From: Lachnospiraceae bacterium UBA3863
Lineage (GTDB): Bacteria; Bacillota; Clostridia; Lachnospirales; Lachnospiraceae
DNA length: 6,689 nt
NCBI GenBank assembly: GCA_002392385.1
Contig: DGGX01000214.1
Span: 1-6,689, forward strand
Direction of reading: 5' to 3'
The position numbers and the translations under genes were made by a program. The first letter of the stretch is position 1, and the number at the start of each line of letters is the position of its first letter. The notes under the pieces are model-generated. The model saw nothing but the letters and a program-made list of their open reading frames with translations, was not told where the DNA came from and did not search any database. Below, one piece after another: positions 1 to 5,921 of this stretch.

Positions 1-240
1 TCAGTGTATGGTGGCAGGGGATGTTTTATTGCTGTTATTTGATTCGGATCTTTAGGGACTGGCCATCATTATCAGACCAGCGAAGGCGGTGCGAATTATT
101 ATTCTTGATCAGATCGATTTTCAGCCATCTATGATTACCATATGAGTTTTCCGCAATGCGGAAGACGATCTTTGTCTTGTCATATAGCCCCTGTAATTTC
201 TTTTGGTTTACAATACTTTACTTCCTACCCCTCGTCAAAG
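1..240. other. AT-richer non-coding stretch left of the repeat array
   Basis: This stretch is visibly more AT-rich than the genes to its right. Plus-strand frames are broken by stops and show no start codon preceded by a good ribosome binding site. The only stretch that reads like protein is a 60-codon open run on the minus strand, listed separately as a possible gene remnant. I see no tRNA-like or other recognisable RNA fold, and no insertion-sequence ends. The window edge may cut off whatever lies further left. Confidence 0.5.
35..217 (-). pseudogene. Possible decayed 3' end of an unidentified gene
   Basis: On the minus strand, 60 sense codons run from just after a TAA (218-220) to a TAA at 35-37. 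The product reads plausibly as a folded beta-rich protein end, with segments such as KIVFRIAENSYGNHRWLKI followed by a polar stretch and a final LKIRIK. No ATG, GTG or TTG with a ribosome binding site opens the frame, so if it was a gene the 5' part is missing. The repeat array begins 23 bp upstream of the stop that closes the frame. Third positions are AT-richer than in the genes to the right, which would fit older or foreign DNA. I recognise no family. An open run of this length can also arise by chance in AT-poor-in-stops sequence, so this is a weak call. Confidence 0.25.
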
Positions 241-550
241 ATAAATCACGCACCGGATAACGATATCAGGCCAGCCCGTTATCAGCTGTGTGGACAGAAG
301 CTATAAATCACACACCGGATAACGATATCAGGCTGGACCGTTACCAGCTGTGTGAACAGAAGCTATAAATCACGCACCGGATAACGATACCAAGCCGGAC
401 CGTTATCAGCTATGTGAACAGAAGCTATAAATCACGCGCCGGATAACGATATCAGGACAAACCGTTACCAGCTGTGTGAACAGAAGCTATAAATCACGCA
501 CCGGATAACGATGACAGGACAGACCGTTATCAGCTGTGTGAATAGAAGCA
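241..550. repeat. Five tandem 62-bp repeats, each with an internal dyad
   Basis: Five head-to-tail units of exactly 62 bp occupy 241-302, 303-364, 365-426, 427-488 and 489-550. Each starts ATAAATCAC and ends AGAAGC(T/A). Inside each unit a 16-nt left arm (247-262 in the first unit, core GGATAACG) faces a 16-nt right arm (277-292, core CGTTATC or CGTTACC) across a 14-nt loop. About 13 of 16 positions pair, with wobble or mismatch at the others. The arms are nearly invariant, while the second half of the loop differs in almost every unit. Unit 5 departs at its last base and in AATAGAAG. There are no spacers between units, so this is not a CRISPR array. The array lies just past the terminator of the GH3 gene. 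Its function is unknown: protein-binding array, structured RNA, or replication-slippage repeat. Confidence 0.93.
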
Positions 551-551
551 A

Positions 552-591
552 CGACCCGCCCCGGCATCCGAAAGGATACCGGGGCGGATCG
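552..591 (-). terminator. Rho-independent terminator of the GH3 gene
   Basis: A 14-bp stem is formed by 556-569 and 574-587 around a 4-nt loop (570-573). On the minus-strand transcript it is fully paired, with one G-U wobble; on the plus strand the same position would be a C-A mismatch, which favours minus-strand use. Three further pairs (552-554 with 589-591) extend it beyond one mismatch. The transcript then runs into a T-rich stretch, TTGCTTCTATT (551-541). It starts 43 bp after the GH3 stop codon, the expected place for the end of that transcript. The U-tract is interrupted, so some read-through into the repeat array is possible. Confidence 0.8.
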
Positions 592-595
592 TATG

Positions 596-636
596 GATCA
601 TTCTTGCGTCAGATCAGGTGATCTGTCTTCATGATC
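596..636. other. Nested dyad around the GH3 stop codon
   Basis: CAGATCA and TGATCTG (610-616 and 619-625) form a 7-bp perfect dyad with a 2-bp centre. It is enclosed by GATCAT (596-601) and ATGATC (631-636), the latter overlapping the GH3 stop codon. It could be a transcript-protecting hairpin next to the terminator or simply chance GATC-rich sequence. The 2-nt centre would force some pairs open in RNA. Confidence 0.3.
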
Positions 637-3628
637 AAGCTTTCTTCTTGCCGCTCTTGAACATCAGGAAGCCGAGGGCCAGAAGGGCGGCGATGACGAC
701 GCCGGCGCCGATGTAGATCTTGGTGAAGAGCTGAGACATCTTGTCAGGTGCGTTGGCCGGATCACCGTTTGCATAGTAGCCGGAATTGCCGACCGTGTAC
801 AGGATGTTCTTGCAGGCCTGGCGCATAGCCTTGGTGGCGGTGGCGCTGGTGTCGGAGAACACGTTGGACGGTGCGGAAGCGAATCCGAGCATGAGGTCGT
901 TGCCGTTTCTCACGCAGTGATCGGAGATCATGTAGCCGTAGGAGCCGTCATAGTCGGTCTCGACCATGCCGACGAATCCCCACTCGTCACGAAGGACGTT
1001 CTGCAGCAGATGCGCGTTGGCGCAGCTGGGCTCGGTGCCGATCCAGTTGAAGGAGCTCATGACCGCGCGGCTGGTGCCGGTGAAGCCCTTGGTCGCCATC
1101 TCGAAAGGCTTGAGATAGATCTCACGGATGGCCTGCTCGGACGCGAAGGTCAGCAGGAAGGAGCAGCGGTTGGTCTCCTGGTCATTCAGCGCGAAGTGCT
1201 TGATGTAAGGGTAGACGTTCTTGGTGGCCGCGCCGTTGCACTCTGCCATGGCCATCTTGCCGGCCAGGACGCCGTCCTCGGAGTAGTACTCGAAGTTACG
1301 GCCTGCGAAAGCGTTGCGGTGCGTGTTCATAGCGGGTCCGTACCAGCCGTAGTTGTTGGCATCGACGTATTCCTGTGCCATCTTCTCACCCATCTCATAG
1401 ATGAGATCGACGTTCCAGGTCTGGGCCATCAGGACTTCCGCGGGATAGGCGGTACCATAGGCGCCGGTGATGAAGTTGGACAGACCGGCAGGGCCGTCGC
1501 AGTCGCTGGTAGCGATCTTGCCGACGCTGGGGATAGCCGCTGTCTGCCAGCCGCCGACGTTGATCATGGTGGACATATCCTCGAAGGTCAGCTGATCCAG
1601 GAGCTGTTCCCAGGCAGGATCGTCGTAGGACTTGCCATAGAGATCATAGAGGGTCATGCCGTTCTGGGCGCCCAGAGCAGGCATCTCATCGGCAGGATCG
1701 TCGAAGGCGGTGGGATCATAGAAGCCCACTGCGTAGGTCTCGATGACCTTGCGGACATCGTCGCTCATGAGCCTTGCGTCATCCGAAGGAGCCGCTGTGG
1801 CTGTCGCGTAGTTGGCGAAATGATCTTTTCTCGAGAGCTGCTCGAAATCACCGCGGGAATACTCCTCGAACTGGTTGTTGGCAGGGACGAGGTCGGTGGA
1901 ACGGCCGGCGCTGTAGTCGACGTCCGCGTCCACGGTGAAGGTCTCTTCCGCCACGACGGTATGGGAGTCGCTGCGGACGGAGATGGTGTAGTCGCCGGCT
2001 TCCAGGATGTAGCCGCCGCCGTTGACCTTGATACCGGTGTCATAGGAGGCCAGGTCTTCCTTCGGGATGGAGAAGGAAACCTTTTCGGAAGCGCCGGGTG
2101 CCAGCTCTGCAGTCTTGGCAAAATCGACCAGGTTCACAGAAGCCTTCTCGATGCCGCCATTGGTATACGGAGGTGTGAAGTAGATCTCCACCACGTCCTT
2201 GCCGGCCACATCGCCGGTGTTGGTGACGTTCACGTCGAAGGTGATGTTGTCGCCGTTCGCCGCGAAGTTTTCGATCTTCTCATCGAAGGTGGTGTAGGAC
2301 AGTCCGTAGCCGAAAGGATACTGGACATGCTCTTCGTAGTTGATCAGGCCTTCTTCCGCCGCGGTCTCGTAGAACTTGTAGCCGACATAGATGCCTTCCA
2401 CATAGTTGACGAAAGCCATGTTGCCTTCGTAGGCGGCGTCCGCTGCCAGGATGGCCTGCTTGAGGTCATCGACGTTGGTGAAATTGAAGTTGCCGAAGTT
2501 GTTCCAGGTAGGGGTCGTAGTCAGATCGCGCACATAGGTGTCGATCGTGTGGCCGGAGGGGTTCACAGCGCCGGAGATGATCTCGCCGAGGCCGGTGAAG
2601 CCGGTGTTGCCCGCGCCGGGTGCCAGGATGACAGCGCCGATCTGGGGATACTCATCCACCCAGCCCAGCTCCATGGGGTTGTTGGCATTGATGATGACAA
2701 CGACCTTATCGAACTCGGAGCAGACCTTCTCGACCATGTTCTCTTCCGTCACGGAGAGCTCAAGGAAGTGCTCGCCGGGCTCGAAGTCATCATAGTCGCC
2801 GTTGTTGGTGTAGGTGGCGTTGGTGTAACCGTACTGAGCGGGGATCACGGAGACCTTCTCAGCCAGGTTGTAGGTGCCGTGAATGACGGCGTTCATATCG
2901 GTCGGCAGATCCGCGCCTTCACCGCCGCTGCGGCTGATGACGATCACGGCCGTGTCGGAGAAGTTCTTGGCTTCGGTCATAAGCTCATCTGTGTACTTGT
3001 CCACAGTGGGCTCAGGAAGCGTCCAGTCCTGGGTCTGCATGGCCACGGTAGGACGGGTGGGCTGGTATGCCACGTACATATCCGTCAGGCTCTGGTTGGT
3101 CTCGAAGCCGGCGTTCTGCAGGGACTGCAGGATGCCCACAGCCGTGGAGCCGTCGGAGGAACCGGAACCGGTGCCGCCGAAGATAGGATTGGTGCTGCCC
3201 CAGCCGAAGACGTTCAGTGCCTTGGTGTCGCTCAGGGGCAGCAGGCCCTCGTTCTTCACGAGTACCAGGCCCTCCTCGCCAACGCGGGCAATGACCTCTT
3301 TACTGGCCTCCACAGTCTCTTCGGAGAGGTTGACACCGCTGCCGTTGAGGAAGGTGGAGATGTTGGTCTTCAGCGGACCGTTGCACATGGAGCTGACGAT
3401 CACGGTGACGGCCAGCACGAAGGCTGCCAGCGCGCTCATACGGGTGAACGCCTTGGTGCCCTTCTTCATGCGCCCGGCAAGGATGAGCACGACGATCAGG
3501 ATCACAAGCGCCGCCAGGATCCCGTACACGTAGCCCATGCATATGCTCAGGTAGGATGTGAGGTCCGCTTCGCTGACACCCATACTGTAGAAAATGGGTC
3601 CCAGCAGGTTCTGTAAGATTTGCTGCAT
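635..3628 (-). CDS. Membrane-anchored GH3 beta-glycosidase with permuted domain order
   Basis: This 997-residue protein is a glycoside hydrolase family 3 enzyme, likely a retaining beta-glucosidase or beta-xylosidase; the substrate cannot be read from sequence. The usual order is reversed. The alpha/beta sandwich domain comes first (about 105-450: GLVLVKNEGLLPL at 120-132, GGTGSGSSDGS loop, GGEGAD with candidate acid/base Glu237, YPFGYGLSYTTF at 437-448). A fibronectin-III-like domain follows (about 454-565), and the TIM-barrel half is last (about 650-935: SDCDGPAG at 708-715, KHFALNDQETNR from Lys810, GFVGMVETDYDG with candidate nucleophile Asp892, then NGNDLMLG). Such inverted GH3 enzymes are known from Ruminococcus albus and Butyrivibrio. 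Two N-terminal helices (about 27-51 and 65-82, with a basic loop RMKKGTKAFTR) and one C-terminal helix (971-990, then KSGKKKA) predict that the catalytic part faces outside, held at both ends. The ATG has a strong AGGGAGGG site. It is preceded by its own promoter and followed by a terminator. Confidence 0.95.
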   Translation of the reverse strand: MQQILQNLLGPIFYSMGVSEADLTSYLSICMGYVYGILAALVILIVVLILAGRMKKGTKAFTRMSALAAFVLAVTVIVSSMCNGPLKTNISTFLNGSGVNLSEETVEASKEVIARVGEEGLVLVKNEGLLPLSDTKALNVFGWGSTNPIFGGTGSGSSDGSTAVGILQSLQNAGFETNQSLTDMYVAYQPTRPTVAMQTQDWTLPEPTVDKYTDELMTEAKNFSDTAVIVISRSGGEGADLPTDMNAVIHGTYNLAEKVSVIPAQYGYTNATYTNNGDYDDFEPGEHFLELSVTEENMVEKVCSEFDKVVVIINANNPMELGWVDEYPQIGAVILAPGAGNTGFTGLGEIISGAVNPSGHTIDTYVRDLTTTPTWNNFGNFNFTNVDDLKQAILAADAAYEGNMAFVNYVEGIYVGYKFYETAAEEGLINYEEHVQYPFGYGLSYTTFDEKIENFAANGDNITFDVNVTNTGDVAGKDVVEIYFTPPYTNGGIEKASVNLVDFAKTAELAPGASEKVSFSIPKEDLASYDTGIKVNGGGYILEAGDYTISVRSDSHTVVAEETFTVDADVDYSAGRSTDLVPANNQFEEYSRGDFEQLSRKDHFANYATATAAPSDDARLMSDDVRKVIETYAVGFYDPTAFDDPADEMPALGAQNGMTLYDLYGKSYDDPAWEQLLDQLTFEDMSTMINVGGWQTAAIPSVGKIATSDCDGPAGLSNFITGAYGTAYPAEVLMAQTWNVDLIYEMGEKMAQEYVDANNYGWYGPAMNTHRNAFAGRNFEYYSEDGVLAGKMAMAECNGAATKNVYPYIKHFALNDQETNRCSFLLTFASEQAIREIYLKPFEMATKGFTGTSRAVMSSFNWIGTEPSCANAHLLQNVLRDEWGFVGMVETDYDGSYGYMISDHCVRNGNDLMLGFASAPSNVFSDTSATATKAMRQACKNILYTVGNSGYYANGDPANAPDKMSQLFTKIYIGAGVVIAALLALGFLMFKSGKKKA

Positions 3629-3634
3629 ATTATT

Positions 3635-3642
3635 CCCTCCCT
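3635..3642 (-). promoter_or_regulatory. Ribosome binding site of the GH3 gene
   Basis: AGGGAGGG on the minus strand ends 6 nt before the ATG at 3626-3628. It is the strongest Shine-Dalgarno-like sequence in the region and fixes this start, which also begins the first membrane segment. Confidence 0.85.
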
Positions 3643-3665
3643 AAAGAATAATGTTGTGACATCTC

Positions 3666-3674
3666 ATTATAACA
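3666..3674 (-). promoter_or_regulatory. Extended -10 promoter of the GH3 gene
   Basis: The minus strand reads TGTTATAAT, a consensus TATAAT (3671-3666) with the TG of an extended -10. Transcription would begin near 3659, giving a leader of about 30 nt with the ribosome binding site near its end. At 16-18 bp upstream there is only AGTTGA/GTTGAA, a poor -35; TTGAAT is nearer but only 14 bp away. A perfect -10 with a poor -35 fits a promoter that depends on an activator, and a LytTR-type repeat pair lies just upstream. A small dyad ATCAG/CTGAT (3674-3687) abuts the -10. Confidence 0.7.
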
Positions 3675-3702
3675 TCAGATACCTGATTCAACTTTCCATG
3701 TC

Positions 3703-3732
3703 ACAAACTGTCGCGTGCGTGTCACAAATTAT
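3703..3732 (-). promoter_or_regulatory. Candidate LytTR regulator binding site (two direct repeats)
   Basis: On the minus strand, ATAATTTGT (3732-3724) and ACAGTTTGT (3711-3703) are direct repeats separated by 12 bp, a period of 21 bp or two helical turns. The second matches the published LytTR half-site pattern [TA][AC][CA]GTTN[AG][TG] at every position; the first matches at seven of nine. Identity continues past the 9-mers: both go on with GACA, so TTTGTGACA is common to both. The pair sits about 48 and 69 bp upstream of the predicted start of GH3 transcription, the usual position for AgrA-like activators. The distal repeat overlaps the stop codon of the kinase gene. Binding by the regulator encoded at 5097-5801 is inferred. 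Confidence 0.6.
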
Positions 3733-5087
3733 TCTTCCGCAGACTCATGCCTTTCCTCTTCCGGCATGGGGATCAGGATCCTGAGGGAGAAAATATGATC
3801 CTTCATGTCATAGGTGAGCGTGCCGCCGTATTTTTCCGCCGCGTAGCGCATGCTGCGGATCCCGTTGCCGTGGTTGGCTGGGTCCGGTTTGGTCGTGCGG
3901 AGGTTGTCCCCGTCCTGCAGCAGTTCGTTCTCGCAGTAATTGTCGACGCGGATGAAGAGGAATCCCCTCCGTCCGGTCACCTGCATGTGGATCAGCCGCT
4001 TCTCCGGATCCTCCACAAGGGCCGTATTCTCGATGGCGTTGTCCAGGGCATTGCCGAAGATCGTGCAGATATCGGTCACATGCATGAAGCTGAGCAGACG
4101 CCCGTCCGCCACGCAGGTCAGCTGGATGCCCTGGCTCCGGCCGCGGACGGACTTGCCCGCGATGATGGCGTCGAGAACGTGGCTGCCGGTCTGTTTCTCC
4201 GGGCGGTACTGTTCCAGCTCACGCTCCAGGACGTCCAGATATTCCGACCGCTCCGCCGCGTTGGCCGCCGCTCTGAGACCTGCCAGCTGGTGCTTCAGAT
4301 CATGATATTTCAGGTTGATGATATCGATCGTATCCTGATAGCTCCGGTAGCTGTCGTACTGGGATTTGAGCATGGCCGTGACAGCTGTCAGCTCCTGCTC
4401 CGCCTTGAGCTCATTGATCCTCGTCTCAAAAGCGTAGAGGATGGACAGACCGCCGAAATCCACCAGCGTCCTTATGCTGAAGATATCCTGCTCGATCCTG
4501 GCGCTGAAGGGCGTGTTGACAGTGATGAAGCTCAGATTGCTGAGGGTGAAGGTGAAAAGGGCGATCATGCCGGCAGCCGCCACCTCCTGGTAGGAATAGG
4601 CGATATTCTTCTTGCCCCGCAGCAGCTTCCACTGCAGCCAGCCGTTCACCAGAAAGACCAGCAGATAGATATGGATCATAAAGATATACGATGTCTGAAA
4701 GAAGTCCTGCAGCAAGCTCGTACTCTGAACCGGCTCATGACGGAGCAGGAAGAACCACTCCAGCTGCCACTCCAGAGAGGCAGCGAACTCGGCCAGGATG
4801 AAGGCGTGAAAGGTGGAATACAGGGTGAGCAGCAACCCCTTCCCGCCCGCGACCGCTATATAGAGGAACATCATACTGAAGGCGATCAGCATGCAGGGGA
4901 TCCAGAGAATGACGGGCACGGTGGCCGTCAGGATCAGAAAGGAGCACTGAAGGACCAGCGCCGCCGCGGAGACAACTCCGAAGCGCCAGCCCTTCATCCG
5001 CCCCGGTATCAGAAGCAGATATAAAAAACAGGCCCCCCACTCAGCGAGGCCTGTATAGAATCTGGGAATGTCCTGCATCACTCTCAT
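3729..5087 (-). CDS. GHKL sensor histidine kinase (AgrC-like), partner of the LytTR regulator
   Basis: This 452-residue membrane histidine kinase would sense a signal and pass phosphate to the response regulator encoded just upstream. The N-terminal half (about 11-220) is a run of roughly six or seven hydrophobic helices with short loops, and has no recognisable extracellular sensor domain. A helical linker (about 221-258) leads to the H-box KYHDLKHQL, with His262 as the likely phosphoacceptor. The ATPase part has an N-box GNALDNAIEN (from Asn346) and a G-box HGNGIRSMR (Gly407, Gly409), followed by KYGGTL. This is the HPK10/GHKL layout found next to LytTR regulators. The start at 5085-5087 has GAGGT 6 nt upstream, and that site overlaps the regulator's TGA, so the two genes are probably translationally coupled. 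A second in-frame ATG three codons on is possible but worse spaced. The signal is unknown: no agrB- or agrD-like gene is visible nearby. Confidence 0.93.
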   Translation of the reverse strand: MRVMQDIPRFYTGLAEWGACFLYLLLIPGRMKGWRFGVVSAAALVLQCSFLILTATVPVILWIPCMLIAFSMMFLYIAVAGGKGLLLTLYSTFHAFILAEFAASLEWQLEWFFLLRHEPVQSTSLLQDFFQTSYIFMIHIYLLVFLVNGWLQWKLLRGKKNIAYSYQEVAAAGMIALFTFTLSNLSFITVNTPFSARIEQDIFSIRTLVDFGGLSILYAFETRINELKAEQELTAVTAMLKSQYDSYRSYQDTIDIINLKYHDLKHQLAGLRAAANAAERSEYLDVLERELEQYRPEKQTGSHVLDAIIAGKSVRGRSQGIQLTCVADGRLLSFMHVTDICTIFGNALDNAIENTALVEDPEKRLIHMQVTGRRGFLFIRVDNYCENELLQDGDNLRTTKPDPANHGNGIRSMRYAAEKYGGTLTYDMKDHIFSLRILIPMPEEERHESAEE

Positions 5088-5093
5088 GGCATT

Positions 5094-5098
5094 ACCTC
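5094..5098 (-). promoter_or_regulatory. Kinase ribosome binding site overlapping the regulator stop
   Basis: GAGGT on the minus strand shares bases with the TGA stop (5097-5099) of the response regulator gene and lies 6 nt before the kinase ATG. Ribosomes ending the regulator would finish on this site, suggesting coupled translation. An out-of-frame ATG (5090-5092) lies between them. Confidence 0.65.
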
Positions 5099-5801
5099 AA
5101 TGACTGCTGAAGTACTCCGTCAGGGCCTCCATAAAATCTGTCCGCCGCGCGCGGCTGATCAGCAGATCGTCACCCCCGACGCGACACATACCATCGGAGA
5201 CGCTGTCCACATGGCGCAGATTCACGAGATAGCCCTTGTTGCAGCGGAAGAAACCGCTGTCCGCAAGTGCCTCCTCCGCGCTCTGCATACGTTCCCGCAG
5301 TCTGTATTCTCCCCGGGCCGTATGGTAGACCAGCGTGTGCCCCTCGCTCTCGATATAGTAGATCTCGTCCGCGCTCAGCCTGACGATCTGGTTCCTCAGA
5401 TTCAGGATGATCGTCTTCTCCGGATCCTTCCGGATACGGGCCAGAGCCCTATCCAGCTTGGTGGAGAAGGCAAAATAGGCGACCGGCTTGACCACATAAT
5501 CCAGGGCGTCCACCTGATACCCCCGGATCGCGTAGTCCGTCCGGTTGGTAATAAACATGATCAGGACCCCGGGGTCCCGCTCCCGGATCTTCTCCGCGGC
5601 CGTCATACCGTCCATGAAGGGCATCTGAATATCCATCAGAATAAGGTCATAACCGCCCCTGTAATCCTCCGCGATCTCATCCCCGTCCGAGAACCGGTCC
5701 GTGCGGAAGGTGATCCCCTTCTCCTTACTGAAACGGGTCAGATATTCCTGCAGCTGGTCCGCGTACAGGTCCTCATCCTCAACTATGGCCACCGAAATCA
5801 T
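5097..5801 (-). CDS. LytTR-family response regulator (AgrA/LytR type)
   Basis: This 234-residue DNA-binding response regulator has a receiver domain (about 1-120) with an acidic pocket VEDED (residues 7-11), phosphoacceptor Asp57 in LMDIQMP, and Lys105 in VVKP. The C-terminal LytTR domain (about 131-228) shows the family pattern: LNLRNQIVRLSADEIYYIES, then GEYRLRERM, then FFRCNKGYLVNLRHV near 184-198. LytTR proteins bind pairs of 9-bp direct repeats 12-13 bp apart, and such a pair lies before the GH3 gene. I place the start at 5799-5801, where MISVAIVEDED begins exactly like family members and GAGGAG lies 4 nt upstream. The frame stays open to an ATG at 5880-5882, but that adds 27 atypical residues, has no ribosome binding site and covers the promoter and dyad. 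The gene is followed after 9 bp by its kinase. Confidence 0.95.
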   Translation of the reverse strand: MISVAIVEDEDLYADQLQEYLTRFSKEKGITFRTDRFSDGDEIAEDYRGGYDLILMDIQMPFMDGMTAAEKIRERDPGVLIMFITNRTDYAIRGYQVDALDYVVKPVAYFAFSTKLDRALARIRKDPEKTIILNLRNQIVRLSADEIYYIESEGHTLVYHTARGEYRLRERMQSAEEALADSGFFRCNKGYLVNLRHVDSVSDGMCRVGGDDLLISRARRTDFMEALTEYFSSH

Positions 5802-5805
5802 AACA

Positions 5806-5811
5806 CTCCTC
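5806..5811 (-). promoter_or_regulatory. Ribosome binding site deciding the regulator start
   Basis: GAGGAG on the minus strand ends 4 nt before the ATG at 5799-5801. The spacing is short but the match is good, whereas the upstream in-frame ATG (5880-5882) has only AAAAGAAT before it. This supports the 234-residue form. Confidence 0.7.
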
Positions 5812-5828
5812 TTCACCGCATAGCTGAC

Positions 5829-5871
5829 AAGAATCAGGACCGGCACTCCATCTCTACCGATCCTGATTCTT
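5829..5871. promoter_or_regulatory. Large dyad in the leader of the regulator gene
   Basis: AAGAATCAGGA (5829-5839) and TCCTGATTCTT (5861-5871) are a perfect 11-bp inverted pair. After one mismatch, CGG (5841-5843) and CCG (5857-5859) add three pairs, leaving a 13-nt loop. It lies between the GtrA-like gene and the regulator, 18 bp upstream of the regulator's ribosome binding site. Neither strand has a convincing T-run directly after it on the minus side, so it is a poor terminator for the GtrA-like gene. It could be a leader hairpin, an operator overlapping the predicted +1, or a weak attenuator. Confidence 0.55.
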
Positions 5872-5873
5872 CT

Positions 5874-5902
5874 ATTGTACATATTCTTTTGTGCGGAAAC
5901 AA
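5874..5902 (-). promoter_or_regulatory. Candidate promoter of the regulator-kinase pair
   Basis: On the minus strand, TTGTTT (5902-5897) and TACAAT (5879-5874) are 17 bp apart. The -10 differs from consensus at one base; the -35 keeps only the TTG. Transcription would start near 5867, inside the first arm of the 5829-5871 dyad. The 120-bp gap before the regulator gene makes a promoter here plausible, but read-through from the GtrA-like gene is also possible. Confidence 0.4.
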
Positions 5903-5921
5903 GTCCGGTTCCGCCTTCCGG

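Noticed and set aside
241..550. CRISPR array
   Set aside because: The units are contiguous 62-bp repeats with variation inside each unit; there are no unique spacers separating short identical repeats, and no cas genes.
917..3616. A very long plus-strand open frame (899 codons) opposite the GH3 gene
   Set aside because: It mirrors the GH3 codons exactly, its product is a low-complexity mix rich in V, G, D and H with no domain, and it has no ribosome binding site. Strong G/C third-position bias in the real gene keeps the opposite frame free of stops.
3747..5024. A 425-codon plus-strand open frame opposite the kinase gene
   Set aside because: It is the same kind of shadow; the minus-strand frame carries clear kinase motifs with His, Asn and Gly boxes.
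611..5866. Recurrent ATCAGG near the GH3 stop, the repeats, the GH3 promoter and the regulator dyad
   Set aside because: The hexamer also appears inside coding sequence (for example near 1427), and flanking bases differ, so a shared operator is not supported.
5802..5882. A 27-residue N-terminal extension of the response regulator
   Set aside because: There is no ribosome binding site before the upstream ATG, the added residues are atypical for receiver domains, and the segment holds the dyad and candidate promoter.
5896..5917. Terminator for the GtrA-like gene (GCGGAA / TTCCGC stem)
   Set aside because: The stem is only 6 bp with a 10-nt loop and is followed on the minus strand by an A-rich, not T-rich, stretch.
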